Translations under genes and position numbers: made by a program
The notes under the pieces: model-generated
The model's database searches: none
What the model saw: the letters and a program-made list of their open reading frames with translations, nothing else
What the model was told of the DNA's origin: nothing
Shown here: positions 34,901-45,098 of the stretch, piece by piece
Numbering within the stretch: position 1 is the stretch's first letter
Layout: each line of letters begins with the position of its first letter
Source: Gyrodactylus bullatarudis
Lineage: Eukaryota > Platyhelminthes > Monogenea > Gyrodactylidea > Gyrodactylidae
Direction: 5' to 3'
Length of the DNA stretch: 64,000 bases
Assembly (NCBI GenBank): GCA_012064415.1
Contig: SSNU01000144.1
Coordinates: 609,084-673,083 of the forward strand

Positions 34901-37900
34901 TGGAACCTCAGTTGGCGATGTTCATAATCTTCCACTCATGTCTAACCAAGAAGAGGAGATAAAGAAGCTAGAGAGAGAAAGAGGGAAACAATGAGATTTA
35001 CTCAAAAATGTAAGAGAATTTCTAAGAATCACGTGTGGCTATGTCTTTGATAACATGTATGATATTTACGTAGATATCAAGTTTAGTAATCTCAATTTAG
35101 TGATGAAATTTAATTCTCACTATCTCTGTGTATCTCTCTTTCTAAAATTAAGATATTTTTATAAATATTCAAAACAAATTCACAAATCATACGGAGAGAG
35201 AGATGGGTAACCTCTCTGGTATCTGTAGCATATTCATGTAGTGTGTGAGATTGTAGAGTATGAAAATTCACATGTAAATATTTTTATTTTTAACCAAAGA
35301 GAAAACGCAAAATATATATTCTAGTCTCACTTTAAATAGAGCGTAAATCATGGTGGTGATAATTTTGAAAAGAAAAAAAATATGCACAAGACTTAACTCG
35401 ACAATAAATTGATTGATCATGTGAAATAGTTATCTAAATCTATCAAATAGGACTTGAATAAATTGGAATTGAAGGCCAGCGTTATCAAATGCAATGTTGT
35501 CAGAGTAATAAAACCAAATCAAGTATAAAGTTACAGCCCTGAAGGGATTATTATTGAATCAGATCAATGGGGAAATAAATGTGTGTAGGATTTATCGAAA
35601 GATATACAGTCGGCTATTTGGGAATGTATTACTATAATAATAAATCAATAAGTTACCTAAATTAACTCATTTTCAGTGATTATTAGGGCAGTAATTTTTC
35701 TATTTTGGATATGATGGATAGAATTTTAATACGAATTAGCCACTATAAATTTTGCTCTTCTAAGCCTTATGATAGTCGAGATAACTTTGCTAATTTTTTC
35801 CTATTAAGATATACCATGCCCATTTATTGCTAATCCTTTTCCGCAAGCCTGCGATAGATAATGCTTAGACTTTGTAAATCTTTCCTAAGAGAAAAGAGTT
35901 TTTCCAAGGATGAAATATTTTAGCCAAAAAATAAGAATTTCAAACAAGAAAATAAAAAAATTTTACATTTTATGCAAAAAGAAGTTGAATAAATTTGATA
36001 CTTTCATACCAAAAAATATTTTTGCTAAATATCATAAAAATGTTGAATTAGTTCCCTAGTGATAATTAATCATAACAATTGAGAATCATTAAATTCCTCA
36101 GACCAAAGAGTGCTTTGTTTCAAAAAAAATAGTTCGCATAGTTTTAACTGGGTCAATAAAATTTCACTCATGATAGAGTGAAGCACCCAAGGCATGATCA
36201 CATGTTTTCCGATCATTAACTAAGCAGTTTGCGTTATCAAGGTGTTATCATCATCTTGAATGAATGTGAAGATTGAAAAAAAGTACGTTTTAAATAGAAT
36301 GAATGGAATAAATAGCCTACATTTTATAGAAGTAATGCACTTACGTCATTTAAAAGGTTCATATTGCCCATTTTACGTTCGAGGCGATGATCCCAAGCTT
36401 CATCGTAGCAGTCTTCATCTTTGGGTTCATTTGGCTGATTGTTATTGGCATCTAGTGGTAATGAATTGATCAATGGGTCATGAGAAAGTAGGAAAAATAA
36501 TCTATAAAAATGGAGCATAATCCAATTTCGGAATGCATTCCATAATCCGACTCTGGACAAGAGTTAATCTTGACTTAACTTTTATATAAATTATTATTAT
36601 GTTAACCCGATAAAAAAGTTTGATTAGATTTACTTTGTATTTTGTGAAAAAAGGAAAAAACTGTCGAAATTAATTCAATTTGACGCTAATTAGAATATGT
36701 GTTAAATTTTCGAGTTTTATCCAACATGTCAGATTAATTTTTAGTTTTGACAAGAAAGAATCAAGGTTCTGATGAATTGATTAATAATAAATTGGTGAAT
36801 ACAATTTTTGAAATAGTAAAATGACAAGTAAATAGTTTCTTACTCGATAAAATAATTCATGTTCAAGAATTGAATTTCAAAATTCGTTTATAAACCAGCC
36901 GGATTTTTTCAGGATATGTATACGGAAATTAGATTCAAGATTAATTCTACAACGTGAAATTTTTCAAATTTTTGTATTATTATTTAGTTATGAGTTCAAT
37001 GAAATTAGAAATGACTCTCCACAGTGAATATCTATCGATGTGTGTATGTTTGATCACCAGGGCGCCCAAATACATTCTTTTTTTTGAGCATATATTCTTT
37101 TTAAAAATGCTTTTGATGATCAAAATATTCTCGAAAATATTCTTTCGAAAAATGAAAGAGAAATAAAACGGAAAGGCTTTTTATTAACAATAATTTATAA
37201 TTTACAACACACAATTATCATTAGCATAAATTATACAATGTTTATCAATGTTCTCGTCTAAGAAATTTCTATTGTTAGTTAAAATATATTTAATTTTTGA
37301 GAAAGACCGTTCAACATCACAACTTGATGCCTGGCAATTCTTGAGCTTGATGTAATTTTCAGGTGTAATATTATCTCTTGACATGTCTAATATTACTAGA
37401 GCTTCGTTTTTCGCTAATCTTTTATTTATGTAATCCCTAAGGTTTATTGGATCTTCTCCAAGATTAATTTCATTAATTTTTTGAACAGTATATGCAATTG
37501 TACATGACCTTGCTTGTAAATCATCTAGGAGTTTGACTAATCCAGAATAATTCTCACTGATCTTTGCTAGTTCGAGAATCAGGCCTTGTTTGTTTACAGC
37601 TGATTTAGCTTCCCATCACCAGTCATTGAATTGACTTTCTCTTTGACGAAAGGCAAGTTTCTGGCATGATAAAGAGCTGCTTCAACCCATGTACCCCACC
37701 TTGTAACGACTGGCATGGGTGGAAATCCAATTTGGAAAAATTGATTTCGACGACTTTTGTTTTTGACACATGAAAATTTTATTGCAGAGATTAATTTGTC
37801 TACTAGAGTAAATGAATTTCGAATCCTCAAGCAACAATTATGAATAAGATGGGCCATACATGTAACATGAAACAATTCTGGGAATATTGACTTGAGGATT

Positions 37901-40900
37901 TTTCCTGATTTGATCATATATTTTGCTGCATCAGTGATTAAAATACTCAAAGATTCAGCTCCTAGATCCAAAAAATTCACAATTGCATTAACAGATCTCG
38001 ACACGAAATTAGCATCAAGTGTATCATCGATTACTTTAGATTGAAAAAGATAAGACTTATCAGGTTCGTCAATAGTTCCGACCATAGTGTTGAGTATCTT
38101 TTTGCCGTTAAAATCAGACTCATCGACAATCCGAAAAATTTTTTTATCCTGAACTTTGGCTTTGATAAATTAAATCTTCTCGTAATAAATTTTATCAATA
38201 TATTTTCTGCAAGTTTCAGCACAACCAAATTTTACAGGAAGCTTATTTAAGAAGTCTCTGATTGGCTTTGACTTAAGTTTATTGAGTGGTATATTAGCTC
38301 CAACAAATGCTTTAGTCAATTCTTCATCCCAATTTATATTGGTTTCATTTGTCTCTATTTTTGTCTGTCGACGAGCCAATTCTTTAGATTTAGAATGTTT
38401 TTCAGTTTTCAGGTGTTGTAAAATGGATGATTTCTTTTCAGGAATCCTAGTAGAGCATAATTTGCAAGATAATTTTCCTTTCTTGTCAGTTCCTAAATCA
38501 CCAGGAAAGAGACAGATGTATTTAGCAACAGACATCATGTAAGAATGAAAAGAATCATACAAGTTTTTTATTAGACTAAGAATCTTTTAGATTATCCAAT
38601 CAGGAGGGAGAAACAGGCCTTGACAGTCATAAATAGATTATTTCGGGCTTGAAAATTCGAAAAAGAGGATTGTTCAAGCATGATTAGCAATCCTGTAAAC
38701 AATATTCTCTTTTTTATGCGAAAGAATATTTTATGCTTTTTTTTGTTAAATATTCCTTAATATTCTTTTAAATCTTCGGAACCTGTGGTCCTAGAATAAT
38801 GAAAATAAGCTCAAACGTTTTCCAAATGGTTCATCTGTTCAGGGAAGAAATATGCTTTTTATGCTTTTTGGGCGCCCTGTTGATCACTTTTAGTTGTGTA
38901 GATAAAAGAGAAGCATCTCTATTTTTACTTAATGAGGAATTTCTTCTTCCATCTTGAGGAATTGTCAAGGAAGAATTGGAATTACAGTTTAACAGAGTGA
39001 AAAAATTCCTTCTTTTGCAAAGTCACATGGTCATCATCCGAGAAAAGAGAAACACAGAAAATTAATGATGTAATGAAGAAGAGAGTGAAAGAAACTCGAA
39101 AAGATGAGCTATAAATTTTTTATGCTTAGTCTTCAAGAAAGGATCCAATTTAATGATGATCCAGGTCAGAAAAGTGTAAATGTCTATGGTATTAAAGTAC
39201 CAGATTTTATCGATTCAAGATTACATTCTGTTTATCTAACAGCAACTACATGATCACATATTTGATATTACACTAAAGATTACAATTTTATAAAATGTCA
39301 TGAAATACATTTTCATGCAGAACTCGTGAACACTTGCCAGAGTGATTCAATAGAAAAAAAACAAGAATTCAAATTTTTCTATCCATATTTCTCAAGAGTC
39401 AAAGGAATAGGAAATTCAAGATATTTCGAATATGTCTACTAGGCAAAAAGAGTGAGAAATTAGTTTGTAGACTTTGTCATCTTTAAGATTTATCAATACA
39501 TTATCAAACCCTTAGTTTTTAAGCATAGAGAAACGATGTAGTATGTTAAGTTGGTGCTGATAGAGAGATTAGATTTTCATCTAAAATGTACTCAAGGTGA
39601 GTTGAGTATAGACGAGTGAGTTTTCTTATCAAAGTGCCTCATTAAATTTAGAGTGTAGTTGTGGAAATAAAAATAAAAATGTGATCATCCTGTACTACTT
39701 GGAAGACAAGGAAAAGTTCAAAATAAGAGATAATCAAGAAATTTGAGATTATTCAATTGCTCACCATTGTTACTACAACTACGAGTACTGGAATAGAATT
39801 TAGAGTTGAATAAATCCTTGCGAATATCGTAGTACTCTTTGATTTTGCTTGACTTGCTAGGATCTGGGATAACGGGAGTAAAGGCACTACAAAATGATGC
39901 AGTCTTCCCCAGAGGTTTACTTGAGTCAACATTGATTTTGGCGCAGTTACTTGAGTTTGATCTGAAAAAGTAAAGAATCTTAATATTTACACTAAGCTAA
40001 TTGTGATAATACAAATATTATCAAAACAATTCAAGAATTATTGATAATAATCTCATCGAATGATTATTATTATTCTTACACAATTTTCTCGGATTTTTTG
40101 CTAGAATAAAACTTTGAATTTTCATAAAAGCTTTCCTCTTGATTAACTAGGTCTTCAGATTCGGAAATGTCCTCATTGGGAATATCGTAGTTGTTTTCTG
40201 AGTTCTCATATAAAAGTTTATCGTCCGGTTCCAAGTTCTTGATTAAAATTTGTTCCCCTGAACCGAACCAGTTGTGATCGCCTAGGTTGTTGAGATTGTT
40301 TTCAATTTTTTCTTCCATCTCAACTAGAGTGCTCAAATCTGGCCAGTAAACGCCAGCAGGTGCTGAGTTGATGACCTTTTTTGATCTTCCCACAATACTC
40401 CTACGCATGACGATATTTTTCTCACTTTCGGAAGGAAATAAATTCTGAGTTACTCTATCCATTTCAAGTTCTGCTTGAAGGTCTTCTTCGCTTTCCTCAG
40501 GAATGACAGTTTTTACGTTCAATTCTGATAGTTTAATCACAGGAGGTGCATAGGTATTCCTTAGAATCTCCTTCTTCTTTTGAAATATCCCACTACCAGT
40601 GCTAGTACTATTTGAAGAATTCTTTTCTTTGGGAACTGAAAGAGAGTTCTTGCGAAGAATAATATCTCCACTATTGATCACGTTCAATTGTTGTTGGGGC
40701 TGAGGTACGTTGATTTTTTCACGACACGATCCATGAGACTTTTTCAAATTACCATGAGATAATCTCTTACGAGATGGGGATAATTTTGAGGATGAACCTA
40801 TGTGAAATAATCCTCCATTGATGAAGCGGTTGAAGCTAAGTCTAGACTCGTTACCACTTGAATTATTATTTCTGTCAATAGGACTCAGCATTGTCTTCAT
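22964..40900 (-). CDS. SHB: SHB/SHD/SHE/SHF-family SH2 adaptor, 589 aa
   Basis: Eight exons in phase: 40080-40900, 39765-39961, 36345-36451, 29413-29584, 28873-28911, 25549-25672, 24054-24173 and 22964-23153. The C-terminal SH2 domain (about residues 487-589) has WYHKSMTRL, GTYLVRPSE with the phosphotyrosine-binding Arg, NDYSLSVK, YILGEYSKPYDTI, and the end LPVKDAE.VRLLYP. The last matches SHB's LPIKGAEHLSLLYP closely. The upstream part is disordered with tyrosine motifs typical of SHB: YDIPNED, EYYDIRKD, CYDEAWDH and DYEHPWDSK. These are predicted kinase targets and docking sites downstream of receptor tyrosine kinases. The 39-nt exon at 28873-28911 has a weaker acceptor and may be alternative. 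Long introns carry transposons. The start is the first ATG of a long first coding exon. Confidence 0.82.
25673..28872 (-). other. SHB-like gene intron with purine-rich simple repeats
   Basis: About 3.2 kb of intron containing GATGATGATG (near 26336-26354 and 27650-27668) and (GA)n-type tracts near 26420. Apart from the candidate short exon at 26480-26489, I see no coding signal. Confidence 0.4.
26480..26489 (-). CDS. Possible alternative first coding exon of the SHB-like gene
   Basis: ATGGATCAAG is followed by a GTAAAC donor. Its phase (one base left over) fits exon 25549-25672 exactly, giving MDQ-AFLDPMQQ and a short isoform consisting almost only of the SH2 domain. The evidence is only the ATG, donor and phase agreement. 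Confidence 0.35.
30100..30600. repeat. Foldback family, decayed copy 3
   Basis: Blocks match copy 1 in order: GATTTTAAAGTGTGAGGGATC near 30200 against GATTTCAAAGTGAGAGAGAGATC, and CGAATTTTTGATGAAAAAAAGG near 30509 against GAATTTTTGATGAAAAAATCG. The boundaries are approximate. Confidence 0.5.
32707..33240. mobile_element. Non-autonomous hAT MITE (534 bp) with 8-bp target duplication
   Basis: The ends are inverted: TAGGGCGACCAAAA on the left and the complement of TAGGGTGACCAGAA on the right. Both sides carry the same 8-bp direct duplication ATCATGAG (32699-32706 and 33241-33248). An 8-bp duplication with YAGGG-type ends is the hAT signature. An internal direct repeat, ATTTGATTTTATGAATTTACC and its variant near 33182, occurs twice. 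No transposase frame is present, so mobility would need a trans-acting hAT enzyme. Confidence 0.85.
33890..34143. mobile_element. piggyBac-like TTAA MITE, copy C (5'-truncated or diverged)
   Basis: Shares with copy A the blocks GGTATGATTACCCGAT, CTATGACCCTGGGAA, GAGTTGCTAAAAT and the right end CCCAGTGGGACTTGAAGGATTAA. The left terminus is not recognisable, so the start coordinate is approximate. Confidence 0.65.
34494..34743. repeat. Foldback family, short copy 2
   Basis: The left end AAGTTGGGAATCTAT is inverted at the right end as ATAGATTCCCAACT-type sequence. It also holds the family's CGATTCGGCACCAAAATCCCA block near 34668. It is about 250 bp, against about 590 bp for copy 1, so the centre is deleted. 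Confidence 0.7.
37058..38879 (-). mobile_element. hAT transposon (CGGBP1-like lineage), 1,822 bp, with TIRs and 8-bp TSD
   Basis: Inverted ends begin CAGGGCGCCCAAA on both strands. The flanks carry a perfect 8-bp target duplication TTGATCAC (37050-37057 and 38880-38887). The minus strand carries the transposase described separately. The perfect duplication and ends, with few coding lesions, indicate a recent insertion. It lies inside an intron of the SHB-like gene in the same orientation as the host. Confidence 0.95.
37202..38538 (-). pseudogene. hAT transposase with one stop and one frameshift
   Basis: The reading starts at a methionine pair near 38538. An N-terminal BED/CGGBP1-type zinc finger (CKLCSTRIPEKKSSILQH...H) is followed by NIPLNKLKSKPIRDFLNK and TCRKYIDKIYYEKI, then a single in-frame TAA near 38170. 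The same frame continues through the catalytic-core segments IVDESDF and ILITDAAKYM, then HVTCMAHLIHN and PVVTRWGTWVEAALYH. A frameshift near 37605 is followed by the hAT dimerisation end CDVERSFSKIKYIL...NRNFLDENID. The order and spacing match CGGBP1-related hAT transposases. Two lesions make the copy presumably inactive unless they are sequencing errors or readthrough occurs. Confidence 0.9.
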
Positions 40901-41314
40901 TGATTGATATCAAGTCGTATGTATTAAGAATTATTTAAAGCATCGAAATCAATTTTCAAGTATTCTCTGAAACACAGGCGTTTTATGAAGGAGAGTAAAA
41001 ATAAGTTTTAAAAATAAATAAAGATATGAATGTTGTCAGTATTGCTCTAGACTTGGATATGAACGGGTGAAATAAATAATAAGAATGAGAAAGAAATGAA
41101 TATACTAGAAACTCTCATTTCTATCGTTAAATCTTAAACAACCAATGAGAAACCTTCATTTTGGTAAAAGAAATAATCATTTTTGAACTTTCTCTCTATC
41201 TCTCTCTCTCAAGATTGACCAATCATGAGCGAGTTGAAACCTTAGGCTTTTAAAAGTCTTCTCTAATTTCAATTATTTTAGTATTTGTTAATCAACATGA
41301 ATAAAATATAGAGC
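40901..41314. other. Spacer between SHB-like gene and the 132-aa gene
   Basis: Presumed 5' UTR/promoter of the SHB-like gene and 3' UTR of the next minus-strand gene. It includes a (TC)n run near 41194-41212. No coding signal is seen. Confidence 0.4.
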
Positions 41315-41745
41315 TCACTGAGGAATTGACTTAGAGATTGAAATATTCGGATGATTTTCATTCGGGAAAAAATTGGCATCAATTGGTTCATTGTAAATTT
41401 GAAAATTTGAAGGAATTACGGATATTTCTTCTTCAACTTCGTTCATAAAGCAGGATGTATCCTCGTAATGCTCATCAAGAAACCCCTAGAATACAAAGTA
41501 ACAAAACTATAAAATACCTTTTGGATATTTTGATGAGATAATGTACATTTTTCTTCTGGATTTTCCCGTTTAATATTCGAATTTGAGTATTTTCTTGAAT
41601 TTTTATAGCCTTTTTTTCTCAAATTCGGTGAAAATGATGATAAATCTATAAAAAGTCTGAAAGAACTCTTTTTAGGGCTTCGAATATTCTTTATTTCTAG
41701 TTGATCAGATTTGCATTGCGATCTTGATCGTAAGACTTTTGGCAT
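41315..41745 (-). CDS. Unknown 132-residue basic/acidic bipartite protein
   Basis: Exon 1 is 41518-41745 and exon 2 is 41315-41485, joined by a 32-nt GT-AG intron in phase 0. The N-terminal half is strongly basic and Ser-rich (MPKVLRSRSQCKSD, SPKKSSFRLF, LRKKGYKNSRKYS). The C-terminal half is acidic (LDEHYEDTSC, NEVEEEISVIP) and ends SKSIPQ. Without splicing the frame runs into a stop soon after. The basic half suggests nuclear localisation. I do not recognise the family. It is divergently paired with the Suv4-20 gene across 192 bp, so the two may be co-expressed. Confidence 0.65.
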
Positions 41746-41937
41746 TGAAGCTCAAAAACCATGGAAATTATAGTATAAATAATTTTAACTATAGAATTCA
41801 CAGATTTTATACTGAACTATTCAAATTCTCTAGCAAGTTTAAACTACATTCTGTTTCGAAGTTTACTCGTTTGAATTACATCAACTTTCAAATGCTACAG
41901 TTAATTTTTAACAGTCAATCCTTTTTCGGCTGTTAGA
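41746..41937. promoter_or_regulatory. Divergent promoter region, 132-aa gene / KMT5
   Basis: A 192-bp spacer lies between two start codons on opposite strands. A pyrimidine run ending CTGTTAG lies 1 nt before the KMT5 ATG and could be a 3' splice acceptor for a 5' UTR exon or leader. No TATA box is obvious. Confidence 0.4.
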
Positions 41938-44017
41938 ATGTTGAAGAAGAAAATATCAGAACCCCCTTATATTAATGGCCAGCATGATATGTCATGGCAA
42001 GAGTTATCTGAAGCTGATGATCTTGCTTCAACTATTACAGTTGATTCATATTTCGGATTCACAACTCATAAAATGACACAGTAAGATAATATTTTCATGT
42101 TCAGAACCCCTATTATCATTTCTGATAAAATAAGAAAGGCTCTCAAAATAACTATCGATAACTTTAAAAAAGATACAGATTATGAAAAAACATTTAAAGA
42201 ACTCGTCAATAAGGCTGAATGCATTAAGGCAAAATGGATCTCTGACAAAAGATTCAAAACACATGTAATTTATTACCTAAACTACTGCTTTATTATCAAC
42301 TGTATTCAATTTTTATTATAGGTCTTCCGCTATTTACTGCTTTTTGATCCACGTTCTGGTCTCGAAATAAAGCCGTGCTACAGATATGCATCAGAAAATC
42401 ATGTTGGAGCTGCTATTTACTCCACCAAAGAATGGGAGAAGGGTAGTCGAATCGAAACATTAGTTGGCTGCATAGCTGAATTGAATCACAAAGAAGAGTT
42501 AAACTTTCTTAAGTTTAAACAAAATGATTTTTCAGTCATGTATTCATCTCGTAAAAACTGTTCTCAACTTTGGCTTGGACCAGCCTCTTATGTAAACCAT
42601 GATTGCAAACCAAATTGTACTTTTACAATCAACTGTGATGGCAATTCAAGAATGAGTCTAGTTGCATGTACTGATATAAAACCTGGCGATGAGATCTTCA
42701 TCTTTTATGGCTCCCATTTCTTTGATATAAACAATGCTAGCTGTGAGTGTTTTACCTGTGAAATTCTCGGTCAGGGATATTTCTTCTCGCCACCCCATTC
42801 AACTCAAAATGAGAACAATAGGCCAAGATTATTGCGCAATCGTAGTCTTCAGAATTTGAATACAATTCCCAAAGGCTCGTCAACTGGAATTGCTAAAAAG
42901 ATCAATTCTCGTGGTTATTCCCTCAGGAATACAATGTCTCGATTGAATAAAATAAAATCTTGCATATTATCTGGGAAAATAGATGATATATATCCCCAAA
43001 ATGCAACATCCTCGACATCTAATCTAGAATTGATTAAAAACAAAGTTAAACGATCCTTACAGCTCCCCTTAGAATCAGAGATTAATTATCCAGAGAGTAA
43101 TATTAGTACTGAGACTTCACCCCCAGTTCTAGTTGTTGCAACAAACAATGACGAAAATAATCTAACTAATCAATCTGATAAAAGTAAGCCAGCTAATAAT
43201 ATTAATGGGATTGATAAATCAATGATTATCATGAAATTTTATATAAATACATATTAATTATTATGTTTATCGTTTAGAAAAATACTAATCTTTCGATTAT
43301 ATTTTAGACTCGGAAAAAATCTTTTCAACCAACATGAAGGAGAACGTAAATACTACTCTGATTACTCGAAGATCTCTCAAAAGAATCGGTAATTTTGAAG
43401 AGGAAACTAACCCTGATACCAGTCAAAATAGGTCTGTATTGAAAGCTAGACGTAAAAGTAAATCTATTAATGGTTTTCTCCAAGATGATTTTAAAAATGC
43501 TGGTATTATTAATTTTTCTGTGTCCCCCTCCCTTTTAACTCCTGGTAACCAAGGATTTTCCCCTATTTTCATTGATGTTCCACCTGAATTAGATAAACCC
43601 TATGATAACTCAAATATTTCCATTCATAGCCAGAACTACTCTGGGACTCATTCAGTAGTATCAAGTCAAGTAACTGAAGATCCACAATCTATGTTGTACA
43701 AAGAAGATGACCCCTATTCCACATCCAAATATGAAACAGGATCTGATGTAACCTTACCTCAAATTTCCTCTATGCATCATAACACTGTTAATGTTTGTAA
43801 TAACTCCACTCCTCCATTACTCCAGGCCATGACACCGCCTTCTTCACCTTTATACTACAAAGTTATGGAAAGGGATTGTCCACCAAAACTAAACCTTTAT
43901 AATTGTAGATCAAAAGAGTTTAATATTAACAATAAACAGAATAATAATAATGATAAACCTAGAATAACAGTGATTTTGAAAAGAGTTAGGGGTTCTAATC
44001 GCTATGCTATCAAGTGA
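41938..44017 (+). CDS. KMT5: Histone H4 lysine-20 methyltransferase, Suv4-20/KMT5B-C
   Basis: Exons 41938-42080, 42105-42264, 42322-43183 and 43308-44017 give 624 residues. Introns are 24, 57 and 124 nt. The N-terminal Suv4-20 domain (about 20-100) has ELSEADDLASTITVDSYFGF and THKM. The SET domain (about 130-250) has LVGCIAELN, DFSVMYSSRKNCSQLWLGPA, the S-adenosylmethionine-binding NHDCKPNC near residue 193, GDEIFIFYG, and a post-SET CECFTCE zinc ligand set. This is the diagnostic order for the enzymes that make H4K20me2/3 in heterochromatin and in replication/repair control. The C-terminal 370 residues are Ser/Asn-rich and unconserved by eye. The 24-nt intron (42081-42104) is required: without it the frame reads CAG TAA. 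Confidence 0.95.
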
Positions 44018-44318
44018 ATCTCCAATTTTCCGTAGTTTTCCTCTCTATTTTCCCCAGTGTATGATATCCTTATTTTTCCTTGATATTATTTAATATCCAC
44101 TACAGGTTATTTTGGCTTGATAATAATTTCCAAATATTTTTATGTCAACTTTTTAATGATGAAATTAACATGTAAATAAAATACAGTTTTACTACTATAC
44201 TCTTGATTATAATTCAAGACCTTTCAATTTACACATAGTTTTGAGTATAATTAGATTTAAATAGTTTCTATTAGAAGGGCAAATAAAATATTTACAAAAG
44301 ACCAATAAAAAATATAAA
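44018..44318. other. Convergent 3' UTR spacer, KMT5 / Hikeshi
   Basis: 300 bp between converging stops. AATAAA at 44175-44180 serves KMT5. No gene is seen. Confidence 0.5.
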
Positions 44319-44981
44319 TTAATTTCTCCAAAAGTACTTGTTTCTTGCCAATTTTTGATTCATATTCTCAAACCAGCTCTTAACACATGAAAGAGGTACT
44401 TGGGGCTCTAAACCCGGGATGTCCTTGACGAAACTCGAAGCATGATTATAAAAGTTTTCTGCAGCGAATTGAGTAAACTTGAGCATGTCATCTGAATTTA
44501 AATTCTCATCTACCTGACTTCCATCGGCAGGAGTTTGAGTTATTAGGTTAGCTAACGGCTCCACTGATATTCCCAATTTTGCTGGCATTAAACCTTCATT
44601 ATAATTGTGATTCGATGTCATGAAAGCGTGTGATTGTAAGCTTGTTGAGGATGCTAGTAAAAATGAGTCAACAATTGAATTACACTGTCTTAATTTTCCT
44701 ATCTTGAAGATTTGACTTGGAACTTGGTTTGATATGTAGCCAAGATAATACCAACTTTCTTGCTGTTCAGAGCTGATACCCAGATGAACACCACCACCGT
44801 AATTGTCAGGGAATGGTACTTGTCCGGTAAGAAAGACAGAAATATGGTTAGTATTACTTAGACAAGGCAATAAATTGAGAAAATTTGTTTCGGAAATCTG
44901 TTCAAAGTTACTTTGAACCTAAATAAGGAAATAAAGAAACTTTATACTGACCATAACCCCAGGGACCACTATAGCAAACAT
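44319..44981 (-). CDS. HIKESHI: Hikeshi (Hsp70 nuclear import carrier)
   Basis: Exon 1 is 44952-44981 and exon 2 is 44319-44918, giving 209 residues against 197 in human. They are joined by a 33-nt intron. Family features: the short N-terminus MFAIVVPGVMVQ; the beta-strand motif HISVFLTGQVPFPDNYGGGV (family: VVVFMLGTIPFPEGMGGSV); YYLGYISNQVPSQIFKIG; LGISVEPLANLITQTP; FTQFAAENFYNHASSF; and the C-terminal KSWFENMNQKLARNKYFW. This protein carries Hsp70/Hsc70 into the nucleus after heat shock by binding FG nucleoporins. The FG/GLFG-binding Phe of the F-x-PFP loop region is retained. The start lies 117 bp downstream of the RhoGAP-like stop on the same strand. Confidence 0.95.
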
Positions 44982-45098
44982 GTTGAAGTTTGATCTAGAT
45001 TCTAGAACGTTAATATTTTGAATTAGGAAACTTTTTAAACAGTCTGAAAAAATAATTTTATTTGATAATTGTTGTTTACATGAAACAATGTCACAAGT
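44982..45098 (-). promoter_or_regulatory. Short same-strand spacer RhoGAP-like to Hikeshi
   Basis: In the transcription direction it contains AATAAA (in CAAATAAAATT), then, a few bases on, ATTATTTTTTCAG. This is the arrangement of an upstream poly(A) signal followed by a 3' splice acceptor. It could be a cis-spliced 5' UTR, or an operon-type trans-splice site. It leaves little room for an independent promoter. Confidence 0.3.

Larger units (their letters stand above)
29585..36344 (-). other. Large SHB-like gene intron rich in transposon remnants
   Basis: A 6.8-kb intron containing foldback copy 3 (about 30.1-30.6 kb), the hAT MITE at 32707-33240, TTAA MITE copy C (about 33.89-34.14 kb) and foldback copy 2 at 34494-34743. 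The remainder is AT-rich with (AG)/(TC) tracts. Open frames here lack splice support. Confidence 0.5.

Noticed and set aside
37058..38879. Reading the hAT region as host exons of the SHB-like gene
   Set aside because: Perfect inverted ends, an 8-bp target duplication and transposase motifs show a mobile element. Neighbouring host exons splice in phase without it.
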